Assembly: GCA_934526065.1 (NCBI GenBank)
Contig: CAKSZX010000001.1
Coordinates: 124,001 to 188,000, forward strand
DNA length: 64,000 nucleotides
From: an uncultured Oscillospiraceae bacterium
GTDB lineage: Bacteria; Bacillota; Clostridia; Oscillospirales; Ruminococcaceae
Reading direction: 5' to 3'
Under the pieces are notes generated by a model. That model searched no databases. It worked only from the letters and a program-made list of their open reading frames with translations, and had not been told where the DNA came from. How positions within the stretch are numbered: the first letter of the stretch is position 1; every line of letters starts with the position of its first letter. Made by a program: the position numbers and the translations under genes. Positions 18,123-27,660 of this stretch are shown here, piece after piece.

Positions 18123-18648
18123 CCTTTCAAAGACTTATGCAAATGCTCTTTTTGAGTTGTCCCTTGAAGAAAATATCGCAGACGAGGTTCTCTGCCAGAG
18201 CAAGGAGATAAAGGAGTTGCTTTTGCAAAATCCCGAGTTTATCAAATTGCTTGATACCCCTACCATTCCCAAAGAGGAAAAGGTTCGGGTGGCCGATAAG
18301 ACATTCGGCGACAGCGTCAATAAAAATCTTCTTAACTTTATGAAAGTTATGATAGAGAGAAAGAACGCCAATGAGTTGTTGCACAGCATCGACGATTTTG
18401 AAGTTCTTTACAACAAGCATTACGGCATAGAAAAGGCTGTTGCAATAACGGCTGTGCCTATGTCGGAGGAAATGAAAAACAAACTTTGCGAAAAACTTGC
18501 AAAGGTTACAGGTAAGAAAATTATTCTTACCAACAAGGTGGATCCGTCGGTTATAGGCGGCGTTGTTCTTGAATTTAGCGATAAACAGTACAACGATTCC
18601 ATCGCAAATAAGTTGAACGAACTTAAAGTTCGGCTTAAAAAAATTTGA
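18115..18648 (+). CDS. atpH: ATP synthase F1 subunit delta
   Basis: Connects the peripheral stalk to the F1 head; 177 residues beginning MSNLSKTYANALFELSLEENI, the usual family start, and ending with GGVVLEFSDKQYNDSIANKLNELK. The ATG at 18115 overlaps the end of atpF and has GTGAAGG in front; the in-frame ATG at 18100 lies deeper inside atpF and is less likely. Confidence 0.94.
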   Translation: MSNLSKTYANALFELSLEENIADEVLCQSKEIKELLLQNPEFIKLLDTPTIPKEEKVRVADKTFGDSVNKNLLNFMKVMIERKNANELLHSIDDFEVLYNKHYGIEKAVAITAVPMSEEMKNKLCEKLAKVTGKKIILTNKVDPSVIGGVVLEFSDKQYNDSIANKLNELKVRLKKI

Positions 18649-18696
18649 TTTTATCATCGGTTTGTACCGAAATCTTTATAGAAAGCAGGTGTATCA

Positions 18697-20211
18697 ATGC
18701 AGCTCAAACCAGAAGATATCAGTAAGATTATCAAAGAGCAAATTAAAAATTACGACAGTAAGATTGAGCAGAGCGAAACCGGTACTGTAATACAGGTCGG
18801 CGACGGTATTGCAAAGGCTTACGGTCTTGACAACTGCATGGCAAACGAATTGATACAGTTCCCAAACGGCGAAATGGGCATGGCTATGAACCTTGAAGAA
18901 AACAGCGTTTCACTTGTTATCCTTGGCGATGACAGCGAAATCAAAGAAGGGGACATAGTAAAGCGCACAGGCAGGGTTGTTTCCGTACCTGTAGGCGAAA
19001 ATCTCATCGGCCGTGTTGTAAACAGCTTGGGTGTGCCTATTGACGGCAAAGGCCCAATCGAAGCAAAGGAATATCGCCCTATCGAATCTCCGGCTCACGG
19101 AATTATCGAAAGACAGAGCGTTTCCGTTCCGCTTCAAACAGGTATCAAAGCTATCGACAGTATGATTCCTATCGGCAGAGGTCAGCGTGAACTTATCATC
19201 GGCGACCGTCAGACAGGTAAAACAACAATCGCAACAGATACAATTATCAACCAGGCAGGTAAAGATGTTATCTGTATCTATGTTGCCATAGGTCAGAAAG
19301 CTTCAACAGTTGCACAGCTTGTTGAAACATTGACAGCACGGGGCGCTATGGATTATTCCATCGTTGTTGCATCAACAGCCAGCGAACTTGCACCGTTGCA
19401 GTACATTTCACCTTACGCCGGTGTTACAATGGCGGAATACTTTATGGATCAGGGCAAAGATGTGCTTATAGTTTACGACGACTTGTCAAAGCACGCCGTA
19501 GCTTACCGTGCACTTTCCTTGCTTATCCGCCGTCCGCCGGGACGTGAGGCTTATCCGGGTGATGTTTTCTACCTCCATTCAAGACTTCTTGAAAGACGGG
19601 CTCGTGTTTCAAAGGAATACGGCGGCGGTTCAATTACTGCATTGCCTATTATCGAAACACAGGCAGGTGACGTTTCGGCCTATATTCCGACAAACGTTAT
19701 TTCCATCACCGACGGCCAGATTTATCTTGAAACCGAACTCTTCAACTCCGGTATCCGTCCGGCTGTAAACCCAGGTATTTCTGTATCCCGTGTTGGCGGT
19801 TCCGCACAGATTAAGGCTATGAAGAAAGTTGCCGGTTCACTTAAACTTTTGTACTCACAGTACATCGAATTGAAGAGCTTCTCACAGTTCGGTTCCGACC
19901 TTGACGCCGATACAAAGGCTCGTCTTGAACAGGGCGAAAGAATTGTTGAAGTTCTCAAACAGCCTCAGACAAAGCCGGTTCCGGTAGCATTGCAGGTTGT
20001 TATCATCTACGCTGTCACACACAATTATTTGAGTGACATCCCGGTTGAAAACATTGCTGAATTTGAACAGGGTCTCGATGACTTTATTTCAACTCAGCGC
20101 CCTGAGATAATCAACGCTATCAACGACACACATGAGTTGTCCGATGAAACCGAAAAGGCTATTATCCGGGCTATCACAGATTACAAAGCAAAATTTGTAC
20201 CGTCTAAATAA
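18697..20211 (+). CDS. atpA: ATP synthase F1 subunit alpha
   Basis: Regulatory nucleotide-binding subunit of F1, 504 residues. Walker A GDRQTGKTTIATD, the segment DDLSKHAVAYRALSLLIRRPPGREAYPGD, and the arginine-finger region PGISVSRVGGSAQ are all present. AGCAGGTG site before the ATG. Normal length and no unusual residues noticed. Confidence 0.97.
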   Translation: MQLKPEDISKIIKEQIKNYDSKIEQSETGTVIQVGDGIAKAYGLDNCMANELIQFPNGEMGMAMNLEENSVSLVILGDDSEIKEGDIVKRTGRVVSVPVGENLIGRVVNSLGVPIDGKGPIEAKEYRPIESPAHGIIERQSVSVPLQTGIKAIDSMIPIGRGQRELIIGDRQTGKTTIATDTIINQAGKDVICIYVAIGQKASTVAQLVETLTARGAMDYSIVVASTASELAPLQYISPYAGVTMAEYFMDQGKDVLIVYDDLSKHAVAYRALSLLIRRPPGREAYPGDVFYLHSRLLERRARVSKEYGGGSITALPIIETQAGDVSAYIPTNVISITDGQIYLETELFNSGIRPAVNPGISVSRVGGSAQIKAMKKVAGSLKLLYSQYIELKSFSQFGSDLDADTKARLEQGERIVEVLKQPQTKPVPVALQVVIIYAVTHNYLSDIPVENIAEFEQGLDDFISTQRPEIINAINDTHELSDETEKAIIRAITDYKAKFVPSK

Positions 20212-20231
20212 TCGGGAGGGAGATGTAAGCT

Positions 20232-21104
20232 ATGGCTTCAATGAAGGACATAAAGTCACGCATTAAAAGCGTGGAAAGCACCAGGCAGATAACAAAGGCC
20301 ATGGAGCTTGTTGCCTCCTCCAAATTGAGAAAAGCCAGAGAAAGGGCCGATTTGTCAAGACCGTTTTTTACGGAACTTTACAACGCCCTTCGGACTATTG
20401 CGGCATCTAATACCGACTTCACCTCAGACTACTTGGTTCGGCGCCCGGTAAAAAAATCCGGTTATGTGCTTATAGCCGGTGACAGAGGTCTTGCAGGCGG
20501 TTATAACAACAATATGTTCAAGCTTTTTACCCAACACAGAGAGGGCAAAGATGTTTGCGTAATCCCTGTCGGCAAAAAGGCAGTTGAATTTTGCAAAAGA
20601 AGAAACTTAGAAATCATAACCGAAGATTATGCTCTTGTCGAAGATATTACAATCGGCGCTTGTTCCGAAATCGGCGAGATAATGTCGGATATGTATAAAA
20701 AAGGCGAGATTGACGAATTTTACTTAGGCTATACAACTTTTGTGTCTATGCTTTCACAAAAGCCGGACATCATAAAGGTTTTGCCTATTACAAATATCAA
20801 TTCTGAGCCTACAAAAGACGACGGTGAAAAGGCAGAAAACAAAATGCACACCGTTACAGTATATGACCCGGACACGGAAACCTTGTTTGACAAGTTTGTT
20901 CCGCAGTATATTTCGGGGCTTACATGGGGCGCTATAACAGACAGCTGGGCAAGCGAACTTTCAGCTCGCCGCACCGCCATGGATTCTGCGTCAAAGAATG
21001 CGGACGCTATGGTAAGCGGTTTGTCTTTACAGTACAACCGTGCAAGACAGGCAGCCATTACACAGGAAATTACCGAAATAGTTTCCGGTGCCGGTGAAGC
21101 CTGA
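20232..21104 (+). CDS. atpG: ATP synthase F1 subunit gamma
   Basis: Central rotor shaft, 290 residues, with the two conserved terminal helices: MKDIKSRIKSVESTRQITKAMELVASSKLRKA at the N end and SELSARRTAMDSASKNADAM ... YNRARQAAITQEITEIVSGA at the C end. GGGAGGG precedes the ATG; 20 bases separate it from atpA. Confidence 0.96.
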   Translation: MASMKDIKSRIKSVESTRQITKAMELVASSKLRKARERADLSRPFFTELYNALRTIAASNTDFTSDYLVRRPVKKSGYVLIAGDRGLAGGYNNNMFKLFTQHREGKDVCVIPVGKKAVEFCKRRNLEIITEDYALVEDITIGACSEIGEIMSDMYKKGEIDEFYLGYTTFVSMLSQKPDIIKVLPITNINSEPTKDDGEKAENKMHTVTVYDPDTETLFDKFVPQYISGLTWGAITDSWASELSARRTAMDSASKNADAMVSGLSLQYNRARQAAITQEITEIVSGAGEA

Positions 21105-21136
21105 TAATTCACAAAATCTAATCAAGGAGAAAATAA

Positions 21137-22534
21137 ATGAGCCAGTCTAATATAGGCAAGGTTGTTCAGGTTATGGGCGCTGTTATAGATATTCGTTTCG
21201 AAAACGATAATCTGCCTGCCTTGAACAATGCCATTGAAGTTGAAAACGGCGACAAAAAGCTCATAGTTGAAGTTGCACAGCACCTTGGCGACGACGTTGT
21301 AAGATGTATCGCCATGGCATCAACAGACGGTCTTGTCCGTGGTGCAAAAGCTGTTGACACAGGCAACACAATCACTGTTCCTGTGGGCAAAGAAACTTTG
21401 GGCAGAATTTTCAATGTTTTGGGCGAAGCTGTTGACAACAAGCCCCAGCCTACAACTGCAAAGAGAGCTTCTATCCACGCAAAAGCCCCGTCATACGAAG
21501 AACAGGCTACTTCCGCCGAAATTTTTGAAACAGGCATTAAGGTTATCGACCTTATCTGCCCTTACACAAAAGGCGGTAAGATAGGTTTGTTTGGCGGTGC
21601 CGGCGTTGGTAAAACAGTTCTTATTCAGGAACTTATATCAAATGTTGCAAACCAGCACGGCGGTATTTCGGTATTTGCCGGCGTTGGTGAAAGAACCCGT
21701 GAAGGTAATGACCTTTACAATGAAATGATCGAAAGCGGGGTTATCAAAAACACCGCACTTGTTTACGGTCAGATGAACGAACCGCCGGGAGCAAGAATGA
21801 GAGTTGCTCTTTCCGGTTTGACAATGGCGGAATACTTCCGTGACCAGGAGCACCAGGATGTTTTGCTCTTTATTGATAACATTTACCGTTTCACACAGCG
21901 GGGTTCCGAAGTTTCAGCCCTTTTGGGCCGTATGCCTTCAGCCGTTGGTTATCAGCCTACACTTGCCACAGAAATGGGCGCTTTGCAGGAGAGAATTACA
22001 TCAACAAAGAGCGGTTCTATTACATCTATCCAGGCTGTTTATGTACCTGCCGATGACTTGACAGACCCTGCTCCGGCTACAACATTCGCTCACTTGGACG
22101 CTACCACAACTCTTTCAAGAGGTATTGCATCTTTGGGTATTTTCCCGGCTGTTGACCCTCTTGACTCCACATCAAGAGCTTTGACACCTGCTATCGTAGG
22201 TGAAGAACACTACAATGTGGCTCGTGGCGTACAGAACATCTTGCAGAGATACAAAGAATTGCAGGATATTATCGCCATCATGGGTATGGACGAACTTTCC
22301 GAAGAGGATAAGCTCATCGTAAACCGTGCAAGAAAGATTCAGCGTTTCCTTTCACAGCCGTTCTCTGTTGCCGAACAGTTTACAGGTTACAAGGGCAAAT
22401 ATGTTCCTTTGGCCGAAACTATCCGTGGCTTCAAAGAAATCATGGAAGGCAAGTATGACGATTATCCCGAATCTGCATTCCTTTTCGCAGGTTCTATCGA
22501 CGATGTTATCGAGAGGGTAAAGAAGGGAGAATAA
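21137..22534 (+). CDS. atpD: ATP synthase F1 subunit beta
   Basis: Catalytic subunit of F1, 465 residues. Walker A GGAGVGKTVLIQEL, catalytic Glu region GVGERTREGNDLYNEM, Walker B LLFIDNIYRF, and SALLGRMPSAVGYQPTLATEMG are intact. One oddity: the segment usually reading FTQAGSEV reads FTQRGSEV (codons cag cgg ggt at about 21894), a large basic residue in a nearly invariant place; it could be real or a two-base sequence error. AAGGAG site. Confidence 0.97.
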   Translation: MSQSNIGKVVQVMGAVIDIRFENDNLPALNNAIEVENGDKKLIVEVAQHLGDDVVRCIAMASTDGLVRGAKAVDTGNTITVPVGKETLGRIFNVLGEAVDNKPQPTTAKRASIHAKAPSYEEQATSAEIFETGIKVIDLICPYTKGGKIGLFGGAGVGKTVLIQELISNVANQHGGISVFAGVGERTREGNDLYNEMIESGVIKNTALVYGQMNEPPGARMRVALSGLTMAEYFRDQEHQDVLLFIDNIYRFTQRGSEVSALLGRMPSAVGYQPTLATEMGALQERITSTKSGSITSIQAVYVPADDLTDPAPATTFAHLDATTTLSRGIASLGIFPAVDPLDSTSRALTPAIVGEEHYNVARGVQNILQRYKELQDIIAIMGMDELSEEDKLIVNRARKIQRFLSQPFSVAEQFTGYKGKYVPLAETIRGFKEIMEGKYDDYPESAFLFAGSIDDVIERVKKGE

Positions 22535-22537
22535 TTT

Positions 22538-22960
22538 ATGCAATCATTCAACCTTAAAATTTTAACTTCCGACGGCGTAAAGTTTGACGGACAGGCACAG
22601 TCGATTACACTTCGTGGAGATACAGGGGATGTTACAATCCTTGCAAGACATATCGACTATGTTACCGCTTTGGGCATAGGCAAGGCAAAAGTTGTCAATG
22701 CCGATGGAGAAATTCGCTGGGGCGCTTGCAACGGCGGTGTTCTCTCTGTTATGAAAGGTGAGGTCAGAGTTTTGCCCATAACCTTTGAATGGCAGGAGGA
22801 AATCAATGACGACCGTGCTTTGAAGTCACTTGAAAAAGGCAAGAAAGTTCTTGCCGAAGGCGACGGTAAGAGCAGATCAATAGATCTTGCAAAGCTGCGT
22901 ATTCAGCGTGCTTTGACAAGAGACGCAGTTTCAAAAATGAACGATAAATACGGTAACTGA
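22538..22960 (+). CDS. atpC: ATP synthase F1 subunit epsilon
   Basis: Rotor-stalk subunit that also inhibits ATP hydrolysis. 140 residues: N-terminal beta-sandwich (FNLKILTSDGVKFDGQAQSITLRGDTGDVTILARH, matching the FxGxxG-like family start) and two C-terminal helices. It begins three bases after atpD and is followed by a terminator that ends the operon. Confidence 0.94.
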   Translation: MQSFNLKILTSDGVKFDGQAQSITLRGDTGDVTILARHIDYVTALGIGKAKVVNADGEIRWGACNGGVLSVMKGEVRVLPITFEWQEEINDDRALKSLEKGKKVLAEGDGKSRSIDLAKLRIQRALTRDAVSKMNDKYGN

Positions 22961-22970
22961 TAAAACATTT

Positions 22971-22999
22971 AAAATGCGGCTTTACGGCCGCATTTTTTG
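22971..22999 (+). terminator. Terminator of the atp operon
   Basis: AAATGCGGC/GCCGCATTT hairpin then T run, 10 bases after atpC. Confidence 0.9.
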
Positions 23000-23057
23000 T
23001 TTGATTAAATTCGCCTGTATTGCTATAATTATTACAGTTAAAAAGAGAGGTGCTATT

Positions 23058-24053
23058 ATGAAACACAGGGTTTTATTTATCGGAGATAAGGATTTTTTAA
23101 AAAAATACACAGATGAAAGTATTTTTGAAAAATATGACGTTACAGTTTTAAAAGCCGGCACAAGTGACGATGAGGTCCTTGAAAAATGCCCGGAGGCAGA
23201 AGTTTTGATAGTAGGCGCTATGTTGCCTGTGTCCGAAAAACTTATAACCGGCCTTAAAAATCTTAAACTTATCCATTCAAACGGCGTCGGATACCAGTCT
23301 ATTGACACAAAGGCCGCTGACAGGGCAAATATCCCTGTTTGCAACTGCAAAGGTATAAATGCAGGCCCGGTGGCCGAGCACACTTTAATGACAATGCTTG
23401 CCTTACTGCGTGAACTGCCAAAGAACAATGCCATGGTTCGCCGGGGAAAATGGAAAGAAGTAGGTTCCAAATATATGGTTACAGGCAGTTTAAAGGAACT
23501 TGGGGAGTGCACTGTGGGGATTATAGGCCTTGGGGATATAGGCAAATCACTTGCGCTTATGCTTAAACCATTTGGTTCAAAGGTGGTTTACTATGACCGG
23601 TTTAGACAGACCCAGGAAAATGAAGAAAAATACGCCGTTGAGTACATGCCGCAAGACCAACTTTTGGCGGTAAGCGATATTGTTACAATCCATGTGCCGG
23701 TGTTTGACAGCACAAAAAATATGGCAAATAAGGAATTTTTTGCAAAAATGAAAGATGGAGCTTACTTTATAAACACAGCAAGAGGTGAACTGTGTGTTAC
23801 AGAGGACTTGTTAAAAGCATTGGAAAGTGGGCACATTGCCGGTGCAGGCCTTGACACTGTTCGGGGAGAACCGATTTTGCCGGACAATGTGATTTTTAAT
23901 TATCCGCCGGAGGTTTTGGACAAAATAATTTTCAGCCCGCACACGGCAGGGATAACCGGTTCTACCTTTAAAAGAGGTTTTAAAATTATTTGGAATAATA
24001 CCGAAAAAGCTCTTAAGGGAGAAAAACCGGCAAATATCGTAAATTTAAGATAA
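23058..24053 (+). CDS. D-isomer-specific 2-hydroxyacid dehydrogenase
   Basis: NAD(P)-dependent dehydrogenase of the SerA/LdhA/glyoxylate reductase family, 331 residues. The Rossmann motif GIIGLGDIGKSLALML, catalytic Arg in INTARGELC, Glu in GLDTVRGEPIL and His in FSPHTAGIT are present. I start at 23058, with AGAGAGGTG in front; the open frame back to 22974 runs through the atp terminator and is not coding. The substrate cannot be read from the sequence, and there are no pathway neighbours. Confidence 0.9.
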   Translation: MKHRVLFIGDKDFLKKYTDESIFEKYDVTVLKAGTSDDEVLEKCPEAEVLIVGAMLPVSEKLITGLKNLKLIHSNGVGYQSIDTKAADRANIPVCNCKGINAGPVAEHTLMTMLALLRELPKNNAMVRRGKWKEVGSKYMVTGSLKELGECTVGIIGLGDIGKSLALMLKPFGSKVVYYDRFRQTQENEEKYAVEYMPQDQLLAVSDIVTIHVPVFDSTKNMANKEFFAKMKDGAYFINTARGELCVTEDLLKALESGHIAGAGLDTVRGEPILPDNVIFNYPPEVLDKIIFSPHTAGITGSTFKRGFKIIWNNTEKALKGEKPANIVNLR

Positions 24054-24059
24054 AAGGTA

Positions 24060-24088
24060 TTGACAAAACCGAATTTTGAGTGTATAAT
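24060..24088 (+). promoter_or_regulatory. Consensus promoter of tRNA-Pro
   Basis: TTGACA (24060-24065), 17-base spacer, TATAAT (24083-24088): perfect consensus. Between it and the tRNA is an exact inverted repeat TTGTTCTC-tgtt-GAGAACAA (24094-24113). Confidence 0.9.
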
Positions 24089-24121
24089 ACATCTTGTTCT
24101 CTGTTGAGAACAAAACAGTGT

Positions 24122-24198
24122 CGGGATGTGGCTCAGTTTGGTAGAGCGCCTGGTTTGGGACCAGGATGCCGCAGGTTCAAGTCCTGTCATCCCGACCA
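24122..24198 (+). tRNA. tRNA-Pro, anticodon TGG
   Basis: 77-nt cloverleaf. Acceptor stem CGGGATG (24122-24128) pairs with CATCCCG (24188-24194); discriminator A and an encoded CCA follow. D arm GCTCAGTTTGGTAGAGC, anticodon stem CCTGG/CCAGG with loop TTTGGGA giving anticodon TGG (24156-24158), and T arm with GGTTCAAGTCC. Confidence 0.97.
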
Positions 24199-24202
24199 TA
24201 TC

Positions 24203-24240
24203 GAGTGTTCATAAGGGGTTTGACTTATGAACACTCTTTT
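24203..24240 (+). terminator. Terminator of tRNA-Pro
   Basis: GAGTGTTCATAAG / CTTATGAACACTC, 13 bp, followed by TTTTA. Confidence 0.9.
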
Positions 24241-24252
24241 ATTTTAAATAAC

Positions 24253-24278
24253 GAGCAGGCTTTGTGCCTGCTCTTTTT
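24253..24278 (+). terminator. Second terminator after tRNA-Pro
   Basis: GAGCAGGC/GCCTGCTC stem with five-base loop and TTTTT tail, tandem with the previous one. Confidence 0.85.
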
Positions 24279-24421
24279 GTTGTTTTGATTTCGGTTTTGT
24301 AAGATATTTGATTGAAATACCTATTCATTCGCTTTTTTTCTTTTACCTGATGCGGTTTTCTTTTTCACGGTTTAATCACACTGAGTTCATATAATATTTC
24401 CAATAAAAATTAGGGAGACTT

Positions 24422-26098
24422 ATGTTAATGAAAAAAAGCAAACCGTTATTACTAAGCCTTTTAATCACCGCTGTGATAGGCTTTGTTGTATTTTATTTTG
24501 AATTGCCGGCTATAAATTTGCAAAACAGCGAATTTTACGGCTTTGCATTTATGCTTGCGGCAATTTTTTGTGTGGCTTACGGGCTTATTTCCGGGGCTGT
24601 TTCAATAAAAGGAGTTTTTGATGACCCACAGCGAAACACCGCAAGGAATTTTTTCAAAAACTTTACAAAAACCTGCAAAGTGCCTCTTTTTATATGTGTC
24701 GCTTTGTTTGCTATAAGTCTTGTAGGGGGACTGCTTTCGTCGGTTATATTCCGATCCTCTGCCTACACAAAGCTTTTGACAGTAGAAACGGGGGATTTTG
24801 CCAGCGAAGTTGACGAAATTTCCTTTAACTCCATACCTATGTTGGACAAGGAATCCGCAACAAGACTTGCCCGGAGAAAACTGGGTGAACTTGCAGATAT
24901 GGTTTCTCAGTTTGAAGTTGTGGACGATTCTACACAAATTAACTACAAAGGTAAACCTGTCCGTGTTTCCGTGCTTCGCTACGGGGACATTATCAAATGG
25001 CTTAATAACTCAAAAGAGGGCATACCGGGATATATAATCACGGATATGATAACACAGGAATGTCAGCTTGTAAGGCTCGACCGGGGAATAAAATATTCTC
25101 CGTATGACTTATTCGGCAGAAATTTGCAAAGGCATCTGCGCTTTGCTTACCCAACATTTATGTTTGCCGACCCGGTATTTGAAATAGACGATAACGGAAC
25201 ACCTTATTGGATTTGTTCAAGAATAGTAAAAACAATAGGCTTGTTCGGCGGTACGGATGTAAAAGGCGCGGTTCTTGTAAACGCCGTAACAGGGGAGCAT
25301 GAATATTACGAAGAAGTGCCTACATGGGTTGACCATGTTTATGACGCCGAGCTTATTGTACAACAGTACGACTATTACGGCCGGTATCAGCACGGATTTA
25401 TAAATGCCTCTATCGGCCAAAAGGGTGTTACAAAAACTACGGCAGGCTACAACTACATTGCCCTTGACGATGATGTTTATGTTTACACCGGCATTACATC
25501 GGTAGGTGCCGATGAATCAAATATCGGTTTTATTCTCACAAATCAGAGAACAAAAGAGACAAAGTTTTATGCCGTAGCCGGCGCAGAGGAATTTTCCGCC
25601 TGCGAATCCGCCGAAGGCGTAACACAGGATTTAAAATATAAGGCCACATTCCCGATTTTGCTTAATGTAAACGGACGGCCAACATACTTTATGTCTCTTA
25701 AAGACAGTGCCGGTCTTGTAAAAATGTATGCTATGGTAAATGTACAGCAGTACCAAATTGTTGCCACAGGTACAACGGTGGAAAATTGCCGGCAAAGTTA
25801 TGAAAAGCTCTTGCTTGAAAAGAATGTGATTTCAAAAGAAGAAGTTACGACAAATGAGATTTCCGGCCAGATTGCGGAAATCAGAACGGCAGTTGTAAAC
25901 GGAACAAGTTATTATTATGTGCGCCTTAATACAAACACTGATGTTTACTATGTGGTTTCCGCTGCGGAAAACCCGGCTGTTATAATTTGCAATGTGGGTG
26001 ACAGCGCCCGTATAAACTACCGGGAGACAGATAAAGAAAATGCCCTTGTAAACGCCACTGATTTTGCGATTACGGGCAAAGCCGATGGGGCGGTATAA
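24422..26098 (+). CDS. Conserved membrane protein of unknown function
   Basis: 558 residues. Three hydrophobic segments near residues 8-26, 39-60 and 90-112, then ~440 residues without clear membrane helices and with many Tyr/Val-rich strands. Parts such as YWICSRIVKTIGLFGGTDVKGAVLVNAVTGEHEYY look like PepSY-type domains, in which a substrate peptide or signal is carried, and the C-terminal ~90 residues look like a small beta-barrel. I do not recognise a named family. AGGGAG precedes the start; an ATG two codons on is an alternative. Single gene with its own terminator. Confidence 0.75.
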   Translation: MLMKKSKPLLLSLLITAVIGFVVFYFELPAINLQNSEFYGFAFMLAAIFCVAYGLISGAVSIKGVFDDPQRNTARNFFKNFTKTCKVPLFICVALFAISLVGGLLSSVIFRSSAYTKLLTVETGDFASEVDEISFNSIPMLDKESATRLARRKLGELADMVSQFEVVDDSTQINYKGKPVRVSVLRYGDIIKWLNNSKEGIPGYIITDMITQECQLVRLDRGIKYSPYDLFGRNLQRHLRFAYPTFMFADPVFEIDDNGTPYWICSRIVKTIGLFGGTDVKGAVLVNAVTGEHEYYEEVPTWVDHVYDAELIVQQYDYYGRYQHGFINASIGQKGVTKTTAGYNYIALDDDVYVYTGITSVGADESNIGFILTNQRTKETKFYAVAGAEEFSACESAEGVTQDLKYKATFPILLNVNGRPTYFMSLKDSAGLVKMYAMVNVQQYQIVATGTTVENCRQSYEKLLLEKNVISKEEVTTNEISGQIAEIRTAVVNGTSYYYVRLNTNTDVYYVVSAAENPAVIICNVGDSARINYRETDKENALVNATDFAITGKADGAV

Positions 26099-26117
26099 TT
26101 TTGACCGATAAAAAAAT

Positions 26118-26150
26118 TAAAGCTGAGGCTTAGGCCTTGGCTTTTTGTTT
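26118..26150 (+). terminator. Terminator of the 558-residue protein gene
   Basis: AAAGC..AGGC/GCCT..GCTTT imperfect hairpin followed by TTTGTTT. A separate exact inverted repeat TTTGTTTTACAAA/TTTGTAAAACAAA overlaps its end. Confidence 0.7.
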
Positions 26151-26183
26151 TACAAACTATTTGTAAAACAAACCATAAAATAA

Positions 26184-26223
26184 AAAGTTCGCACAGATAA
26201 TTTTTATTATCCGTACGAACTTT
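26184..26223 (-). terminator. Terminator of the FAD dehydrogenase gene
   Basis: AAAGTTCG.AC.GATAA paired with TTATC.GT.CGAACTTT and a T-rich tail on the minus strand. Confidence 0.8.
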
Positions 26224-26251
26224 ATTTAATATTCTGTTTTATGTTTTAAAA

Positions 26252-27619
26252 TTAAATATTTTCCATAATTTTTTCCGCAACAAATACGCCGCTGGCTGAT
26301 GCGTGAGAAAGAGAATGTGTAACGCCGCTGCCGTCACCTATAACATACAATCCTTTGTGCTTTGTTTCAAGATTGTGGTCAAGGTCAACTTCCATATTGT
26401 AGAACTTAACCTCTACGCCGTAAAGCAATGTGTCATCGTTGGCGGTGCCCGGGGCAATTTTATCAAGGGCATAAATCATTTCAATAATGCCATCCAAAAT
26501 TCTCTTTGGTAAAACAAGGCTCAAATCACCCGGTGTGGCTTTAAGAGTAGGGCGAACGGTGCCTCTGTCAATTCTCTTTTGGTTGCTTCTTCTGCCTCTT
26601 TCCAAATCGCCGAAACGCTGTACAATTACGCCGCCGCCCAGCATATTGGAAAGTCTGGCAATGCTTTCGCCGTAGCCGTTGCTGTCGTTAAAAGGTTCTG
26701 TAAAGTGCTTTGAAACCAAAAGGGCAAAGTTTGTATTATCGGTCTTTTTGTTCTCGTCTTCAAAGCTGTGACCGTTTACGGTAATAATGCCGTTTGTGTT
26801 TTCGTTTACCACAATGCCGTGTGGGTTCATACAGAATGTTCTTACAGGGTCCTCAAATTTTTCTGTCTGGTAAACGATTTTGCCCTCGTACAGTTCATCT
26901 GTAATATGATCAAAAATCGGGGCAGGCAGTTCAACACGAACGCCCAAGTCAACTCTGTTTGATTTTGTGTGAATATCAAGGCTTTCGCAGATGTGCTGCA
27001 TCCACTTGGAACCGCTTCTGCCAACAGACACAATACATTTCTTACAGCTATACTCGCCGTTATCACAAATTACTTTATAACCATTTGTAATCTTTTCGAT
27101 AGTTCTTACAGGAGTGTTAAAGTAGAAATCCACCTTATCTTTTAACTCGTTGTATATGTTTTCCAAAACAACATAGTTTATATCTGTGCCAAGGTGCCTT
27201 ACAGAGGCTTCCAAAAGTGTAAGTTTGTTTTGCATACACAATTTCTTGAAAGAAGAACCGGCTGTGGAATAGAGAGCTGTGCCCTCGCCGCCGTGGCTTA
27301 AATTGATTTTGTCCACATATTCCATAAGCTTTATGGCCTTTTCTCTGCCGATGTACTCGTGCAAAGTGCCGCCGAAGTCATTTGTAATATTGTACTTGCC
27401 GTCAGAAAAAGCGCCCCGACCGCCAAAGCCGTTCATAATCGAACAGGTTTTGCAGTTTATACAGCTTTTTATTTTGTCGCCGTCAATAGGGCAGTGTCTT
27501 TTGCTAAGCTCACTGCCAGCTTCAAAAACCGCAATTTTCAAATCGGACTTATTTGCAAGTTCGTAAGCGGAAAAAATACCGCCGGGGCCCGCGCCGATAA
27601 TAATTACATCGTAATTCAT
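26252..27619 (-). CDS. Uncharacterised FAD-dependent dehydrogenase (COG2509-type)
   Basis: Cytosolic flavoprotein of 455 residues. N-terminal FAD Rossmann site MNYDVIIIGAGPGGIFSAYELA, a CxxCxxC-like cluster (CINCKTCSIMNGFGGRGAFSDGK) typical of this uncharacterised family, and a C-terminal FAD loop GLYVIGDGSGVTHSLSHASASG. I start at 27619 because GGAGG sits five bases ahead; the GTG at 27631 is too close to it. Its leader carries a guanine-type purine riboswitch, so the enzyme is expected to be turned off by guanine or hypoxanthine and may act in purine metabolism; the reaction is unknown. Confidence 0.88.
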   Translation of the reverse strand: MNYDVIIIGAGPGGIFSAYELANKSDLKIAVFEAGSELSKRHCPIDGDKIKSCINCKTCSIMNGFGGRGAFSDGKYNITNDFGGTLHEYIGREKAIKLMEYVDKINLSHGGEGTALYSTAGSSFKKLCMQNKLTLLEASVRHLGTDINYVVLENIYNELKDKVDFYFNTPVRTIEKITNGYKVICDNGEYSCKKCIVSVGRSGSKWMQHICESLDIHTKSNRVDLGVRVELPAPIFDHITDELYEGKIVYQTEKFEDPVRTFCMNPHGIVVNENTNGIITVNGHSFEDENKKTDNTNFALLVSKHFTEPFNDSNGYGESIARLSNMLGGGVIVQRFGDLERGRRSNQKRIDRGTVRPTLKATPGDLSLVLPKRILDGIIEMIYALDKIAPGTANDDTLLYGVEVKFYNMEVDLDHNLETKHKGLYVIGDGSGVTHSLSHASASGVFVAEKIMENI

Positions 27620-27660
27620 AAAATCCTCCACATATAACCAAAATTATTTGATTTTAAACA

